Of a stretch of DNA of 5,258 nt, positions 1 through 5,258 are shown one piece after another (the stretch's first letter is position 1; each line of letters opens with the position of its first letter). The position numbers and the translations under genes were made by a program. This DNA comes from Burkholderiaceae bacterium. GTDB taxonomy: Bacteria; Pseudomonadota; Gammaproteobacteria; Burkholderiales; Burkholderiaceae_D. Under the pieces are notes generated by a model. That model ran no database searches. It saw nothing but the letters and a program-made list of their open reading frames with translations, and had not been told where the DNA came from. Location: assembly GCA_019752915.1 (NCBI GenBank), contig JAIELO010000314.1, forward strand, positions 1 through 5,258. Direction: 5' to 3'.

Positions 1-308
1 AGCTTGTCCTTGCCGCTGGCGCTCATCCAGTCTGTAGTCCATGCGGGCGACAGCTGGTTTTACAGGCTTAGCCGGGTCACGCCATGCGCACGCAGTGCCT
101 CACTGATCGCGTCAGCGATCACCTGCATGGCCGGACAGCCGGAGTAAGTCGGCGTAATCACCACCGTACAGGCACCGTCCACGCCGACCTGCACATCGCG
201 CACGATGCCCAGATCAACGATGGAAATGACGGGAATTTCAGGATCGGCAACAGCAGCGAGCCAGTCCCAGACCTGAGCCGCATCGTAGCTGGTAGCAGCG
301 CTGTTCAT
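1..308 (-). pseudogene. paaD: paaD, phenylacetyl-CoA epoxygenase assembly protein, interrupted by in-frame TAA and cut by window edge
   Basis: PaaD is a cytoplasmic accessory protein of the MIP18/DUF59 (SufT-like) family needed to make active PaaABCE epoxygenase. Intact proteins are about 165 residues, with a DUF59 domain followed by a C-terminal Cys-rich metal-binding part. The start ATG (306-308) follows paaC by 10 bp, with AAGGA overlapping the paaC stop as ribosome binding site. Residues 22-35 (DPEIPV...VDLGIV) and 53-59 (PTYSGCP, Cys58) are the DUF59 signatures. After residue 82 a TAA occurs at 60-62. Translation past it in the same frame gives NQLSPAWTTDWMSASGKDK, matching the PaaD family at the expected spacing with no insertion or deletion. 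The frame therefore carries one nonsense codon. As read, the product is an 82-residue DUF59 half without the cysteine-rich end. A sequencing error is possible. The remaining 3' end is outside the window. Confidence 0.85.
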
Positions 309-321
309 GGCGCGGTCCTTA
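309..321 (-). promoter_or_regulatory. paaC stop / paaD ribosome binding site overlap
   Basis: On the minus strand the paaC stop reads TAAGGACCGCGCC and runs straight into the paaD ATG. The AAGGA Shine-Dalgarno shares bases with the stop codon. This fixes the paaD start at 308 and suggests that paaD translation is coupled to ribosomes finishing paaC. Confidence 0.6.
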
Positions 322-1086
322 CCACGTGGAGTCGGGATAGGCACGCTGCAGGAACTGCATCTCGGCCAGCAGATAACCCAGATGCTCGCTGTGCCGTCCC
401 TGCTTGCCACCGCGCTGCATCCACGCATCGGCCGGTGGCATGATCAACGTCGCTTCCGTGAAGATCGCCTGTACGTGCGCCAGCCATTGCGTGCGCAATG
501 CCGCGCCGTCGGGCGCAACACCGGCAGCAACCATGGCCTGATCCAGCTCGTCGTAAATAAACATCTCGCCGCTATACATCCACAGCGCATCGGCCGCTGC
601 CTGACAGCGCTGGTGACTGAACTCGGTCCCATCGCCAAGCCGCACAATCAGATCGCCGCTGCGGCGCAGATGGTAAGTGACTTCCTTGAGCGATTTTTCC
701 GCAATCGCGGCAATGCGCGCATCGCTGCTGCGGGTCAGCGCTTCGATCAGGAAGTAGTGCCAGGTATCGAAGTAGAACTGCCGCATCATGGTGTCGGCAT
801 AGTTACCGTTCGGCTGTTCCAGCAGCAGACAGTTGCGGAACTGGTGGGCGTCGCGATGGAAAGCCAGCCGGTCTTCGTCGCGGCCCGCCTGTTCCAGTTC
901 CCCCGCATAGCTGAACCACAAGCGGGTCTGGCCCAGCAGATCCAGCGCCACATTGGTCAGCGCCATATCTTCTTCCAGGGCCGGCCCTTTGCCGCACAGT
1001 TGCGACAGGCGCTGGCTGAGAATCAGGGCGTTGTCGCCCAGCCGCAGCAGGTACTCGAAGGTCTGCTGGGTAGTGTGAGTAGTCAT
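319..1086 (-). CDS. paaC: PaaC, structural subunit of phenylacetyl-CoA epoxygenase
   Basis: This is the 255-residue PaaC subunit of the cytoplasmic ring-1,2-phenylacetyl-CoA epoxygenase. It has a ferritin-like helical fold, pairs with the catalytic subunit PaaA, and in characterised systems lacks the active di-iron centre. Recognisable family blocks are [13 protein letters not shown] (about 15-27), [10 protein letters not shown] (90-99), [10 protein letters not shown] (134-143) and the C-terminal [19 protein letters not shown] (230-248). Length is normal (E. coli PaaC is about 248). The chosen start is the ATG at 1086 ([10 protein letters not shown]), preceded by AAGCAAGG, although the spacing is tight. 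An in-frame ATG 15 bp upstream (1101, adding MEKQG) is possible but has no Shine-Dalgarno. The gene lies 27 bp (or 12 bp) downstream of paaB and 10 bp upstream of paaD in one operon. Identity is clear; only the exact start is uncertain. Confidence 0.95.
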   Translation of the reverse strand: MTTHTTQQTFEYLLRLGDNALILSQRLSQLCGKGPALEEDMALTNVALDLLGQTRLWFSYAGELEQAGRDEDRLAFHRDAHQFRNCLLLEQPNGNYADTMMRQFYFDTWHYFLIEALTRSSDARIAAIAEKSLKEVTYHLRRSGDLIVRLGDGTEFSHQRCQAAADALWMYSGEMFIYDELDQAMVAAGVAPDGAALRTQWLAHVQAIFTEATLIMPPADAWMQRGGKQGRHSEHLGYLLAEMQFLQRAYPDSTW

Positions 1087-1113
1087 GCCTTGCTTTTCCA
1101 TGGTGCGCGACGC

Positions 1114-1398
1114 TTACAGGTTCTTGACTTCTTCCGGCATCGGGAAGAAGGTTGGATGGCGATATACCTTGCTGTTGGCAGGATCGAACAGCGCACCTTT
1201 ATCGGCCGGGCTGCTAGCGACGATATCGGCCGCACGCACCACCCAGATACTCACGCCTTCATTGCGTCGCGTGTACACATCGCGCGCATTGTTGACGGCC
1301 ATTTCCGCGTCCGGTGCATGCAGACTGCCCACATGCTTGTGCGCCAGTCCGTGCTGGCTGCGGATGAACACTTCCCACAGTGGCCATTGTTTGCTCAT
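1114..1398 (-). CDS. paaB: PaaB, subunit of phenylacetyl-CoA epoxygenase
   Basis: PaaB is a small (94-residue, family about 95) cytoplasmic subunit of the phenylacetyl-CoA epoxygenase, thought to bridge PaaAC units or help electron transfer from the reductase PaaE. It aligns to the family end to end: WPLWEVFIR (5-13), GLAHKHVGSLHA (17-28), NARDVYTRRNEG (37-48), SIWVVRA (50-56), then DPANSKVYRHPTFFPMP. The ATG at 1398 is preceded by a strong Shine-Dalgarno, AAGGAGAG, that begins inside the paaA stop codon, which supports both the start and translational coupling. It is the second gene of the operon, with 10 bp to paaA and a short gap to paaC. Nothing is missing or unusual. Confidence 0.97.
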   Translation of the reverse strand: MSKQWPLWEVFIRSQHGLAHKHVGSLHAPDAEMAVNNARDVYTRRNEGVSIWVVRAADIVASSPADKGALFDPANSKVYRHPTFFPMPEEVKNL

Positions 1399-1411
1399 GC
1401 TGCTCTCCTTA
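1399..1411 (-). promoter_or_regulatory. paaA stop / paaB ribosome binding site overlap
   Basis: On the minus strand TAAGGAGAGCAGC directly precedes the paaB ATG. The paaA stop TAA provides the first bases of the AAGGAGAG Shine-Dalgarno, placed about 5 nt before the start. Stop/SD overlap also occurs at paaC-paaD, which fits coupled translation for stoichiometric subunits. Confidence 0.6.
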
Positions 1412-2392
1412 GATGTTTGGTGTGGCGTGCTTGTCGGCGTGGGCTTGCAGGGCGTCGCGGAACCACTGGCCCTCTTCCCATGCCGTCACGCGGGTGCGCA
1501 GACGCTCGCGGTTGCACGGCCCATTACCTTTCAGGACATTCTGGAATTCGTCCCAGTCGATGCGACCGAACGCGTAATGCCCCGTTTCGGCATTGAATTT
1601 CAGATCGGGATCGGGAATCGTCAGGCCGAGGAACTCGGCCTGCGGCACGGTCTGGTCGACCATGCGCTGACGCAGTTCGTCATTGGAGAACAGCTTGATG
1701 CGCCACTTGGCCGACTGGGCGCTGTTGACCGACTCCGCGTCGGAAGGCCCGAACATCATCAGCGACGGCCACCACCAGCGGTTCAGCGCATCCTGTGCCA
1801 TGGCTTTCTGCTGCGGCGTACCGCGTGCCAGCGCCAGCATGATGTCGTAGCCCTGTCGTGCATGGAAGGACTCTTCCTTACACACGCGCACCATGGCGCG
1901 CGCATATGGCCCGTAGGAGCAGCGGCACAGAGGAATCTGGTTGATGATGGCGGAGCCGTCGACCAGCCAGCCGATGGCGCCCATGTCCGCCCACGACAGC
2001 GTGGGGTAGTTGAAGATGCTGGAATACTTGGCTTTACCGCTGTGCAGCGCGTCGAGCAGTTCGTCGCGCGACACGCCCAGCGTTTCGGCGGCACTGTACA
2101 GATACAGACCATGGCCGGCTTCATCCTGAATTTTGGCCAGCAAAATCGATTTGCGCTTGAGGGTCGGTGCGCGGGTTACCCAGTTCCCCTCCGGCAGCTG
2201 ACCGACGATTTCCGAGTGGGCATGCTGGGAAATCTGCCGGATCAGGGTTTTGCGATAGGCATCCGGCATCCAGTCCTTGGCCTCGATCTTGATGCCATCG
2301 TCGATGCGGGCCTGGAAGGCGCGTTCGTCATCGGCCATAGCGTCCGCCGTGCGGACGGCGCTCAGGCCGGTCTCCACCATTTGTGCGTACAT
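1409..2392 (-). CDS. paaA: PaaA, catalytic di-iron subunit of phenylacetyl-CoA epoxygenase
   Basis: PaaA is the catalytic subunit of the bacterial multicomponent monooxygenase that uses O2 and electrons from PaaE to convert phenylacetyl-CoA to its ring-1,2-epoxide, the first committed step of aerobic phenylacetate breakdown after CoA activation. The 327-residue protein (E. coli about 309) is highly typical. The two ExxH di-iron motifs are E91-A-G-H94 (in [17 protein letters not shown]) and E174-S-F-H177 (in [12 protein letters not shown]), and E61 in the preceding helix ([15 protein letters not shown]) is a further candidate ligand. Other family blocks are [20 protein letters not shown] (122-141), [13 protein letters not shown] (204-216), [10 protein letters not shown] (248-257) and [11 protein letters not shown] (288-298). 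The ATG at 2392 has GAGGAGA 5 nt upstream. It is the first gene of the operon and divergent from paaX. No defect is seen. Confidence 0.98.
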   Translation of the reverse strand: MYAQMVETGLSAVRTADAMADDERAFQARIDDGIKIEAKDWMPDAYRKTLIRQISQHAHSEIVGQLPEGNWVTRAPTLKRKSILLAKIQDEAGHGLYLYSAAETLGVSRDELLDALHSGKAKYSSIFNYPTLSWADMGAIGWLVDGSAIINQIPLCRCSYGPYARAMVRVCKEESFHARQGYDIMLALARGTPQQKAMAQDALNRWWWPSLMMFGPSDAESVNSAQSAKWRIKLFSNDELRQRMVDQTVPQAEFLGLTIPDPDLKFNAETGHYAFGRIDWDEFQNVLKGNGPCNRERLRTRVTAWEEGQWFRDALQAHADKHATPNI

Positions 2393-2397
2393 CGCTG

Positions 2398-2404
2398 TCT
2401 CCTC
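2398..2404 (-). promoter_or_regulatory. ribosome binding site of paaA
   Basis: The minus strand reads GAGGAGA, 5 nt before the ATG at 2392. It favours this start over the in-frame ATG four codons further in. Confidence 0.65.
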
Positions 2405-2430
2405 GTCGCTATTGTTAGCGTTATGGCGTC

Positions 2431-2459
2431 ATAATACGATACAAATTTTTAGATGACTA
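2431..2459 (-). promoter_or_regulatory. candidate sigma-70 promoter of the paa operon
   Basis: The minus strand shows -35 TAGTCA (2454-2459, 4 of 6 to TTGACA), a 17-bp spacer and -10 TATTAT (2431-2436, 5 of 6 to TATAAT). Transcription would start near 2424, giving a leader of about 32 nt that contains the paaA Shine-Dalgarno. The site lies in the AT-rich core between paaA and paaX, where repression by PaaX would be expected. This is based on sequence match only. Confidence 0.55.
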
Positions 2460-2463
2460 CGAT
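2435..2463. repeat. TACGAT direct repeat in the paa promoter, possible operator
   Basis: TACGAT occurs at 2435-2440 and 2458-2463, 23 bp apart (about two helical turns), each touching an element of the paaA promoter. The inverted pair GTCAT (2428-2432) and ATGAC (2453-2457) overlaps the same zone. These are short and could be chance, but the placement suits a repressor such as PaaX. They do not obviously match the E. coli PaaX operator as I recall it. Confidence 0.25.
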
Positions 2464-2467
2464 TTTT

Positions 2468-2496
2468 TTGACTCAGATCATTTTCATGTATCCTAT
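2468..2496 (+). promoter_or_regulatory. candidate promoter of paaX
   Basis: The plus strand has TTGACT (2468-2473, 5 of 6 to the -35 consensus), a 17-bp spacer and a poor -10 TCCTAT (2491-2496). TATCCT at 2489-2494 is an alternative at 15 bp. The -35 element lies only 8 bp from the -35 of the divergent paaA promoter, so one bound repressor could cover both. A start near 2503 would leave a leader of about 110 nt before paaX. The -10 is weak. Confidence 0.35.
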
Positions 2497-2513
2497 TGGC
2501 AAGCTTCCGGAAT

Positions 2514-2533
2514 CGATGCCGCGCCCGGCATCG
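2514..2533. repeat. perfect inverted repeat / hairpin upstream of paaX
   Basis: CGATGCCG (2514-2521), a 4-base spacer CGCC, and CGGCATCG (2526-2533) form a perfect 8-bp-arm palindrome. The 8-bp palindrome TTCCGGAA (2505-2512) lies directly beside it. No T-run follows on either strand, so it is not a standard intrinsic terminator. It could be a dimeric repressor site or a hairpin at the 5' end of the paaX transcript. Confidence 0.6.
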
Positions 2534-2613
2534 GGCAAAACCCCGCGCCAACGCCGGACACAGTAAACTGCTGCTTTTTCCGCCCCACCTCACTCTGTAT
2601 AGACTGCATCGCC

Positions 2614-3543
2614 ATGGACTGCAAAGACTGGATTGCCGACTTTCTCGCCAGCGAGCCACCACGCTCGAAATCGCTGGTCGTCACCATCTTTGGCGACAGC
2701 ATCGTGCCGCATGGCGGCATGGTCTGGCTGGGCAGCCTGATCGAATTGCTGGCCCCCTTCGGCGTCAACGACCGGCTGCTGCGCACCTCCGTATTCCGGC
2801 TGGCGCAGGAAGGCTGGCTAGGCGCGCAGCGCGATGGCCGCCGCAGTTCGTATGCGATTACCGCCCCCGCCATGCAGCGCTTTGCGCATGCCTACCGGCG
2901 CATCTACGCGCCACTCACCCATCGCTGGGATGGTAGCTGGACCCTGGTCATCAATGGCGAAGGCGCGCTGAATGCGGCCGAGCGCAGCGCCGTGCGCAAG
3001 GAATTGCTGTGGGAAGGGTATGGCGTGATCGCGCCCGGCATCATGGGCCATCCGGCTGCCGATGCGGCCGTGCTGGACGAATTGCTGCAACGGCTAGGTG
3101 TGGCGGGCAAGCTATTTGTCCTGCAGGGGAAAGCGCTGCGACAAGTCTGCGGCCGTCCGCTCACCGACCTGCTGGCCGGCGGCTGGGATCTGAGCGCAGT
3201 GGCCGATGGCTACCGCCACTTCCTGACGCGCTTCGCACCACTGGCGGCCATGCTGCAAGCAGAGGCTACGGGAACGGCGCCAGTCACTCCTGAGCAGGCC
3301 TTCGTGATCCGCACGCTGGTCATACACGCTTACCGGCGCGTGCAACTGCACGACCCGCAACTGCCGCTGGAACTGCTGCCGGCACCGTGGCCCGGCAGTC
3401 AGGCCTATGAACTGGCGCGCGACATCTATCTGGCCGTGCAGGCGAGCGCCGAACAGCACATCGACGCCGCGCTGCAGAAAGAAGATGCCGCCGCCCCCGC
3501 CGTAGCAGCCGCGTATTACGAACGCTTCGGCGGGCTGGCCTGA
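2614..3543 (+). CDS. paaX: PaaX-type repressor of the phenylacetate degradation operon
   Basis: PaaX is a cytoplasmic DNA-binding repressor of paa genes. In E. coli it is released by phenylacetyl-CoA, the substrate of the epoxygenase encoded opposite. The 309-residue length is normal (E. coli 316). An N-terminal winged helix-turn-helix spans about 15-85: GDSIVPHGG (27-35), WLGSLIELLAPFG (38-50), candidate recognition helix VNDRLLRTSVFRLAQEGWL (51-69) and wing GRRSSYAIT (75-83). The middle and C-terminal PaaX domains include WDGSWTLVI (105-113), LLWEGYGVIAPGIM (131-144), HAYRRVQLHDPQLPLELLP (238-256) and terminal YYERFGGLA. The ATG at 2614 is the only plausible start, since no ATG, GTG or TTG occurs in frame across the upstream 130 bp. 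There is no Shine-Dalgarno in front of it. The gene is divergent from paaA and converges with the TRAP gene, 13 bp between the stops. Confidence 0.95.
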   Translation: MDCKDWIADFLASEPPRSKSLVVTIFGDSIVPHGGMVWLGSLIELLAPFGVNDRLLRTSVFRLAQEGWLGAQRDGRRSSYAITAPAMQRFAHAYRRIYAPLTHRWDGSWTLVINGEGALNAAERSAVRKELLWEGYGVIAPGIMGHPAADAAVLDELLQRLGVAGKLFVLQGKALRQVCGRPLTDLLAGGWDLSAVADGYRHFLTRFAPLAAMLQAEATGTAPVTPEQAFVIRTLVIHAYRRVQLHDPQLPLELLPAPWPGSQAYELARDIYLAVQASAEQHIDAALQKEDAAAPAVAAAYYERFGGLA

Positions 3544-3556
3544 GGCTGCCCCCTGA

Positions 3557-4657
3557 CTACTTGCCGCGGCCAGCCCGGATCAGATAGTCCTGCATGGTGA
3601 ACTCCGCCACCGAGGCCCACTGGTTCTGGTCATTCCTGAAGCGCTTCCACGGTTCGTAGATTTTACGAAAGGCCGGATTGCGCGCCGCTTCCTCCTCCAT
3701 CACTGCCGTCGCGTGTTTATAGGACGCATCCATGATCTCTTTCGAGAAGGTGTGCAGCTTGGCGCCGTTCTTCATGAGGCGCGCCAGCGCGGCCGGATTG
3801 CGCGCATCATATTCGGCCTGCATCGCCACATGGCACTCGAAGCTGGCCGCTTCGATGGCAGCCTGATAGGCACGCGGCAGCTTTTCCCATTCCTTGATAT
3901 TGATGTACAGCGACAGCTGCGGCCCCGCTTCCCACCAGCCCGGCGCGTAGTAGTGCGGCGCCACTTTCACCAGTCCCAGCTTTTCATCATCGTAGGGCCC
4001 GACCCATTCGGCCGCATCGATAGTGCCTTTTTCCAGCGCCGCATACACATCGCCACCGGGAATCTGCTGCGGCACCACGCCCATGCGTTCCATGGTGCGC
4101 CCGGCAAACCCGGCGATACGGAATTTCAGCCCTTTCAGATCGGCCACGGTCTTGATTTCCTTGCGGAACCAGCCACCCATCTGGGTGCCGGTATTGCCCG
4201 CCATCAGACTGATCAGGCCATGCCCCTTGAAGAATTCGCGCAGCAACTCGCGCCCGCCGCCCTGATCGATCCATGCCGTCTGCTGGCGCGAGGTCAGGCC
4301 GAACGGCACCGCGCAATCGAAGGCAAACGTCGGGTCCTTGCCGAAGTAATAGTAGGAGGCCGTATGGCCAATTTCCACAGTGCCGGCTTGCACCGCATCC
4401 ATCACCTGCAAGCCGGGCACGATTTCACCGGCGGCAAACTGGCGGATCACGAACTTGCCCCCAGTCAGCTCCGCAACCCGCTTAGTGAAGCGCTCACCCG
4501 AGCCGAAAATAGTATCCAGTGTTTTCGGGAAACTCGACGCTAAACGCCAGCTGATGGCCGGGCCGCCTTGCGCCAGCGCCGGGGCCGACAGCGTGGCAGC
4601 CGAGGTCGCAACACCAGCGGCCAGCGTACCGCGTTTGAGGAAGGAACGACGTTGCAT
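3557..4657 (-). CDS. TRAP transporter solute-binding protein, DctP family, FcbT1/TakP type, Tat-exported
   Basis: This is a periplasmic solute-binding protein of a tripartite ATP-independent periplasmic (TRAP) transporter. The 366 residues begin with a twin-arginine signal, RRSFLKR (3-9), a hydrophobic stretch and a probable ALA cut site near 29, so folded export by Tat is expected. The mature part resembles the subgroup containing TakP (2-oxo acids) and FcbT1 (mannitol/chloroaromatic class): QMGGWFRKEIKTVADLKGLK (159-178), RIAGFAGRTM (180-189) with the conserved ligand-contacting Arg180, PGGDVYAALEKGTIDAAEWV (200-219) and GPYDD (220-224), then YYAPGWWEAGP (236-246). The start at 4657 is chosen over an ATG 60 bp upstream because AGGAGA lies just before it and the Tat signal begins there. 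No DctQ or DctM membrane gene is adjacent in the window. The substrate is unproven; 2-oxo or aromatic carboxylates are the reasonable guesses. Confidence 0.92.
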   Translation of the reverse strand: MQRRSFLKRGTLAAGVATSAATLSAPALAQGGPAISWRLASSFPKTLDTIFGSGERFTKRVAELTGGKFVIRQFAAGEIVPGLQVMDAVQAGTVEIGHTASYYYFGKDPTFAFDCAVPFGLTSRQQTAWIDQGGGRELLREFFKGHGLISLMAGNTGTQMGGWFRKEIKTVADLKGLKFRIAGFAGRTMERMGVVPQQIPGGDVYAALEKGTIDAAEWVGPYDDEKLGLVKVAPHYYAPGWWEAGPQLSLYINIKEWEKLPRAYQAAIEAASFECHVAMQAEYDARNPAALARLMKNGAKLHTFSKEIMDASYKHATAVMEEEAARNPAFRKIYEPWKRFRNDQNQWASVAEFTMQDYLIRAGRGK

Positions 4658-4662
4658 GCAGT

Positions 4663-4668
4663 TCTCCT
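4663..4668 (-). promoter_or_regulatory. ribosome binding site of the TRAP binding-protein gene
   Basis: The minus strand reads AGGAGA, 5 nt before the ATG at 4657. It decides this start over the in-frame ATG at 4717, which would add 20 residues in front of the Tat motif. Confidence 0.65.
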
Positions 4669-4688
4669 GAGGGGGTAAATGGTTGCCC

Positions 4689-4717
4689 AGTGTAGAACCA
4701 GTTGCAGGGGCTGGCAA
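4689..4717 (-). promoter_or_regulatory. candidate sigma-70 promoter of the TRAP binding-protein gene
   Basis: The minus strand has -35 TTGCCA (4712-4717, 5 of 6), a 17-bp spacer and -10 TACACT (4689-4694, 4 of 6). The start would be near 4682, giving a leader of about 25 nt that carries the AGGAGA site. It also places the transcription start downstream of the rejected ATG at 4717. Confidence 0.45.
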
Positions 4718-4767
4718 TCGTCAAAACGGCACTGCCGCGCTGCAACCCTGTATCATGTCGGCACTGC
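4701..4767. repeat. paired short repeats in the divergent TRAP / carboxypeptidase promoter region
   Basis: An inverted pair GTTGCAG (4701-4707) and CTGCAAC (4740-4746) overlaps the TRAP promoter spacer. A 9-bp direct repeat CGGCACTGC occurs at 4727-4735 and 4759-4767, 32 bp apart (about three helical turns). The second copies lie around TATCAT (4751-4756), a possible -10 for the rightward gene that lacks a recognisable -35. These may be regulator sites, but no regulator can be named. Confidence 0.3.
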
Positions 4768-4812
4768 GCCACAAGTGCACCCAATACAACACAGAATTTA
4801 CGGGATTCCGCC

Positions 4813-5258
4813 ATGTCTATCAAAATCAGCCACCAGTTTGACGCCGGTGCCATTGAAGTGATCCGCGCCGACGATCCGGCCGCCATCGACCTGAATATCC
4901 GCAAGGACTCGCACGCCGATATCACCCAGTGGTTCTACTTCCGCGTGCAGGGCGCACAAGCCACGCCGCTGACCATGAACTTCCTCAACGCCGGCAGCGC
5001 CGCCTATCCGGATGGCTGGAAAGACTATCAGGCCGTGGCCAGCTACGACCGCGAAAACTGGTTCCGCGTGCCGACCCGCTACGACGGCAGCGTGATGACC
5101 ATCGAACATGCGCCGGAATACGACAGCGTCTACTACGCCTACTTCGAGCCGTATTCGTGGGAACGCCATCTGGCACTACTGGACAATGCCCAGCTGTCGC
5201 CGCTGGTGAAGCTGGTTGATCTGGGCAGCACCATCGACGGCCACGACCTGAACATGCT
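4813..5258 (+). CDS. M14-family carboxypeptidase-like protein, N-terminal part (cut by window edge)
   Basis: The frame is open from the ATG at 4813 to the edge (148 codons plus two bases) and codes for MSIKISHQFDAGAIEVI onward. It resembles bacterial proteins of the cytosolic carboxypeptidase branch of zinc peptidase family M14, usually about 375 residues. The visible part is the family's beta-rich N-terminal domain: QWFYFRVQG (39-47), NAGSAAYPDGWKDYQAVASY (59-78), NWFRVPT (82-88) and YYAYFEPYSWERH (106-118), then the LGSTIDGHDLNML segment that normally leads into the peptidase domain. The zinc ligands (HxxE and a later His) and catalytic Glu lie beyond the window, so activity cannot be judged. 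No signal peptide is seen, so it is probably cytoplasmic. The ribosome site is weak (ACGGGA, 7 nt upstream). It is divergent from the TRAP gene, with no evident functional tie. Confidence 0.85.
   Translation, partial: MSIKISHQFDAGAIEVIRADDPAAIDLNIRKDSHADITQWFYFRVQGAQATPLTMNFLNAGSAAYPDGWKDYQAVASYDRENWFRVPTRYDGSVMTIEHAPEYDSVYYAYFEPYSWERHLALLDNAQLSPLVKLVDLGSTIDGHDLNM

Noticed and set aside
309..428. Upstream extension of the paaD frame to an ATG at 428
   Set aside because: The extra 40 residues would overlap paaC and have no PaaD resemblance. The ATG at 308 has a ribosome site and matches the family N-terminus.
307..2434. Two long overlapping plus-strand open frames (429 and 449 codons; 307-1596 and 1085-2434) opposite the paa genes
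   Set aside because: They lie wholly antisense to well-recognised paaA, paaB and paaC, have no family resemblance, and cross gene boundaries on the other strand. They are stop-free by-products of GC-rich codon use.
2514..2533. Reading the palindrome as an intrinsic terminator or attenuator
   Set aside because: No run of T follows the stem on either strand, and no leader peptide is visible.
3541..3560. Bidirectional terminator between convergent paaX and the TRAP gene
   Set aside because: Only 13 bp separate the stops. No stem-loop followed by a T-run can be seen there.
3713..4543. 276-codon plus-strand open frame opposite the TRAP gene
   Set aside because: It is antisense to a complete, recognisable binding protein, and its translation is unlike any family I know.
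4658..4717. Upstream ATG at 4717 for the TRAP binding protein
   Set aside because: It would put 20 non-signal residues before the Tat motif and lies upstream of the predicted transcription start. The ATG at 4657 has AGGAGA at proper spacing.

Overview
The window looks like chromosomal DNA from a GC-rich proteobacterium. A betaproteobacterium is my best guess, based on the style of the phenylacetate proteins, the Tat-exported TRAP binding protein and the cytosolic-type M14 carboxypeptidase. That assignment is inference from remembered family sequences, not from a database search. No mobile element, CRISPR array, tRNA or rRNA is visible. The only conspicuously AT-rich stretch is the regulatory region at about 2410-2500.

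Layout. Positions 1-2392 (minus strand) hold the start of a phenylacetic acid (paa) operon in the order paaA, paaB, paaC, paaD, transcribed towards the left edge. PaaA, PaaB and PaaC are complete. PaaD begins normally but has an in-frame TAA at 60-62. The frame beyond it still encodes the conserved PaaD segment containing PAWTTDWM up to the edge, so paaD is interrupted by a nonsense codon (or a base error) and is not simply short. Positions 2393-2613 are the divergent control region, with a good minus-strand promoter for paaA, a weaker plus-strand candidate for paaX, and a perfect 8-bp-arm inverted repeat. Positions 2614-3543 (plus) encode PaaX, the phenylacetyl-CoA-responsive repressor family. 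Positions 3557-4657 (minus, convergent with paaX, 13 bp between the stops) encode a Tat-exported TRAP solute-binding protein of the FcbT1/TakP type. Positions 4658-4812 are a second divergent promoter region. From 4813 to the right edge (plus) lies the N-terminal part of an M14-family carboxypeptidase-like protein, cut off by the window.

How the genes work together. PaaA (di-iron catalytic subunit), PaaB and PaaC belong to the multicomponent phenylacetyl-CoA epoxygenase. The reductase PaaE would be expected beyond the left edge. PaaD is the Fe-S/assembly accessory protein. PaaX next to the operon is expected to shut it off until phenylacetyl-CoA accumulates. The TRAP binding protein could import an aromatic or oxo acid, but its membrane partners are not here and no link to phenylacetate is shown. 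The carboxypeptidase appears unrelated. I see no undescribed system. The observation most worth checking is the stop codon inside paaD.
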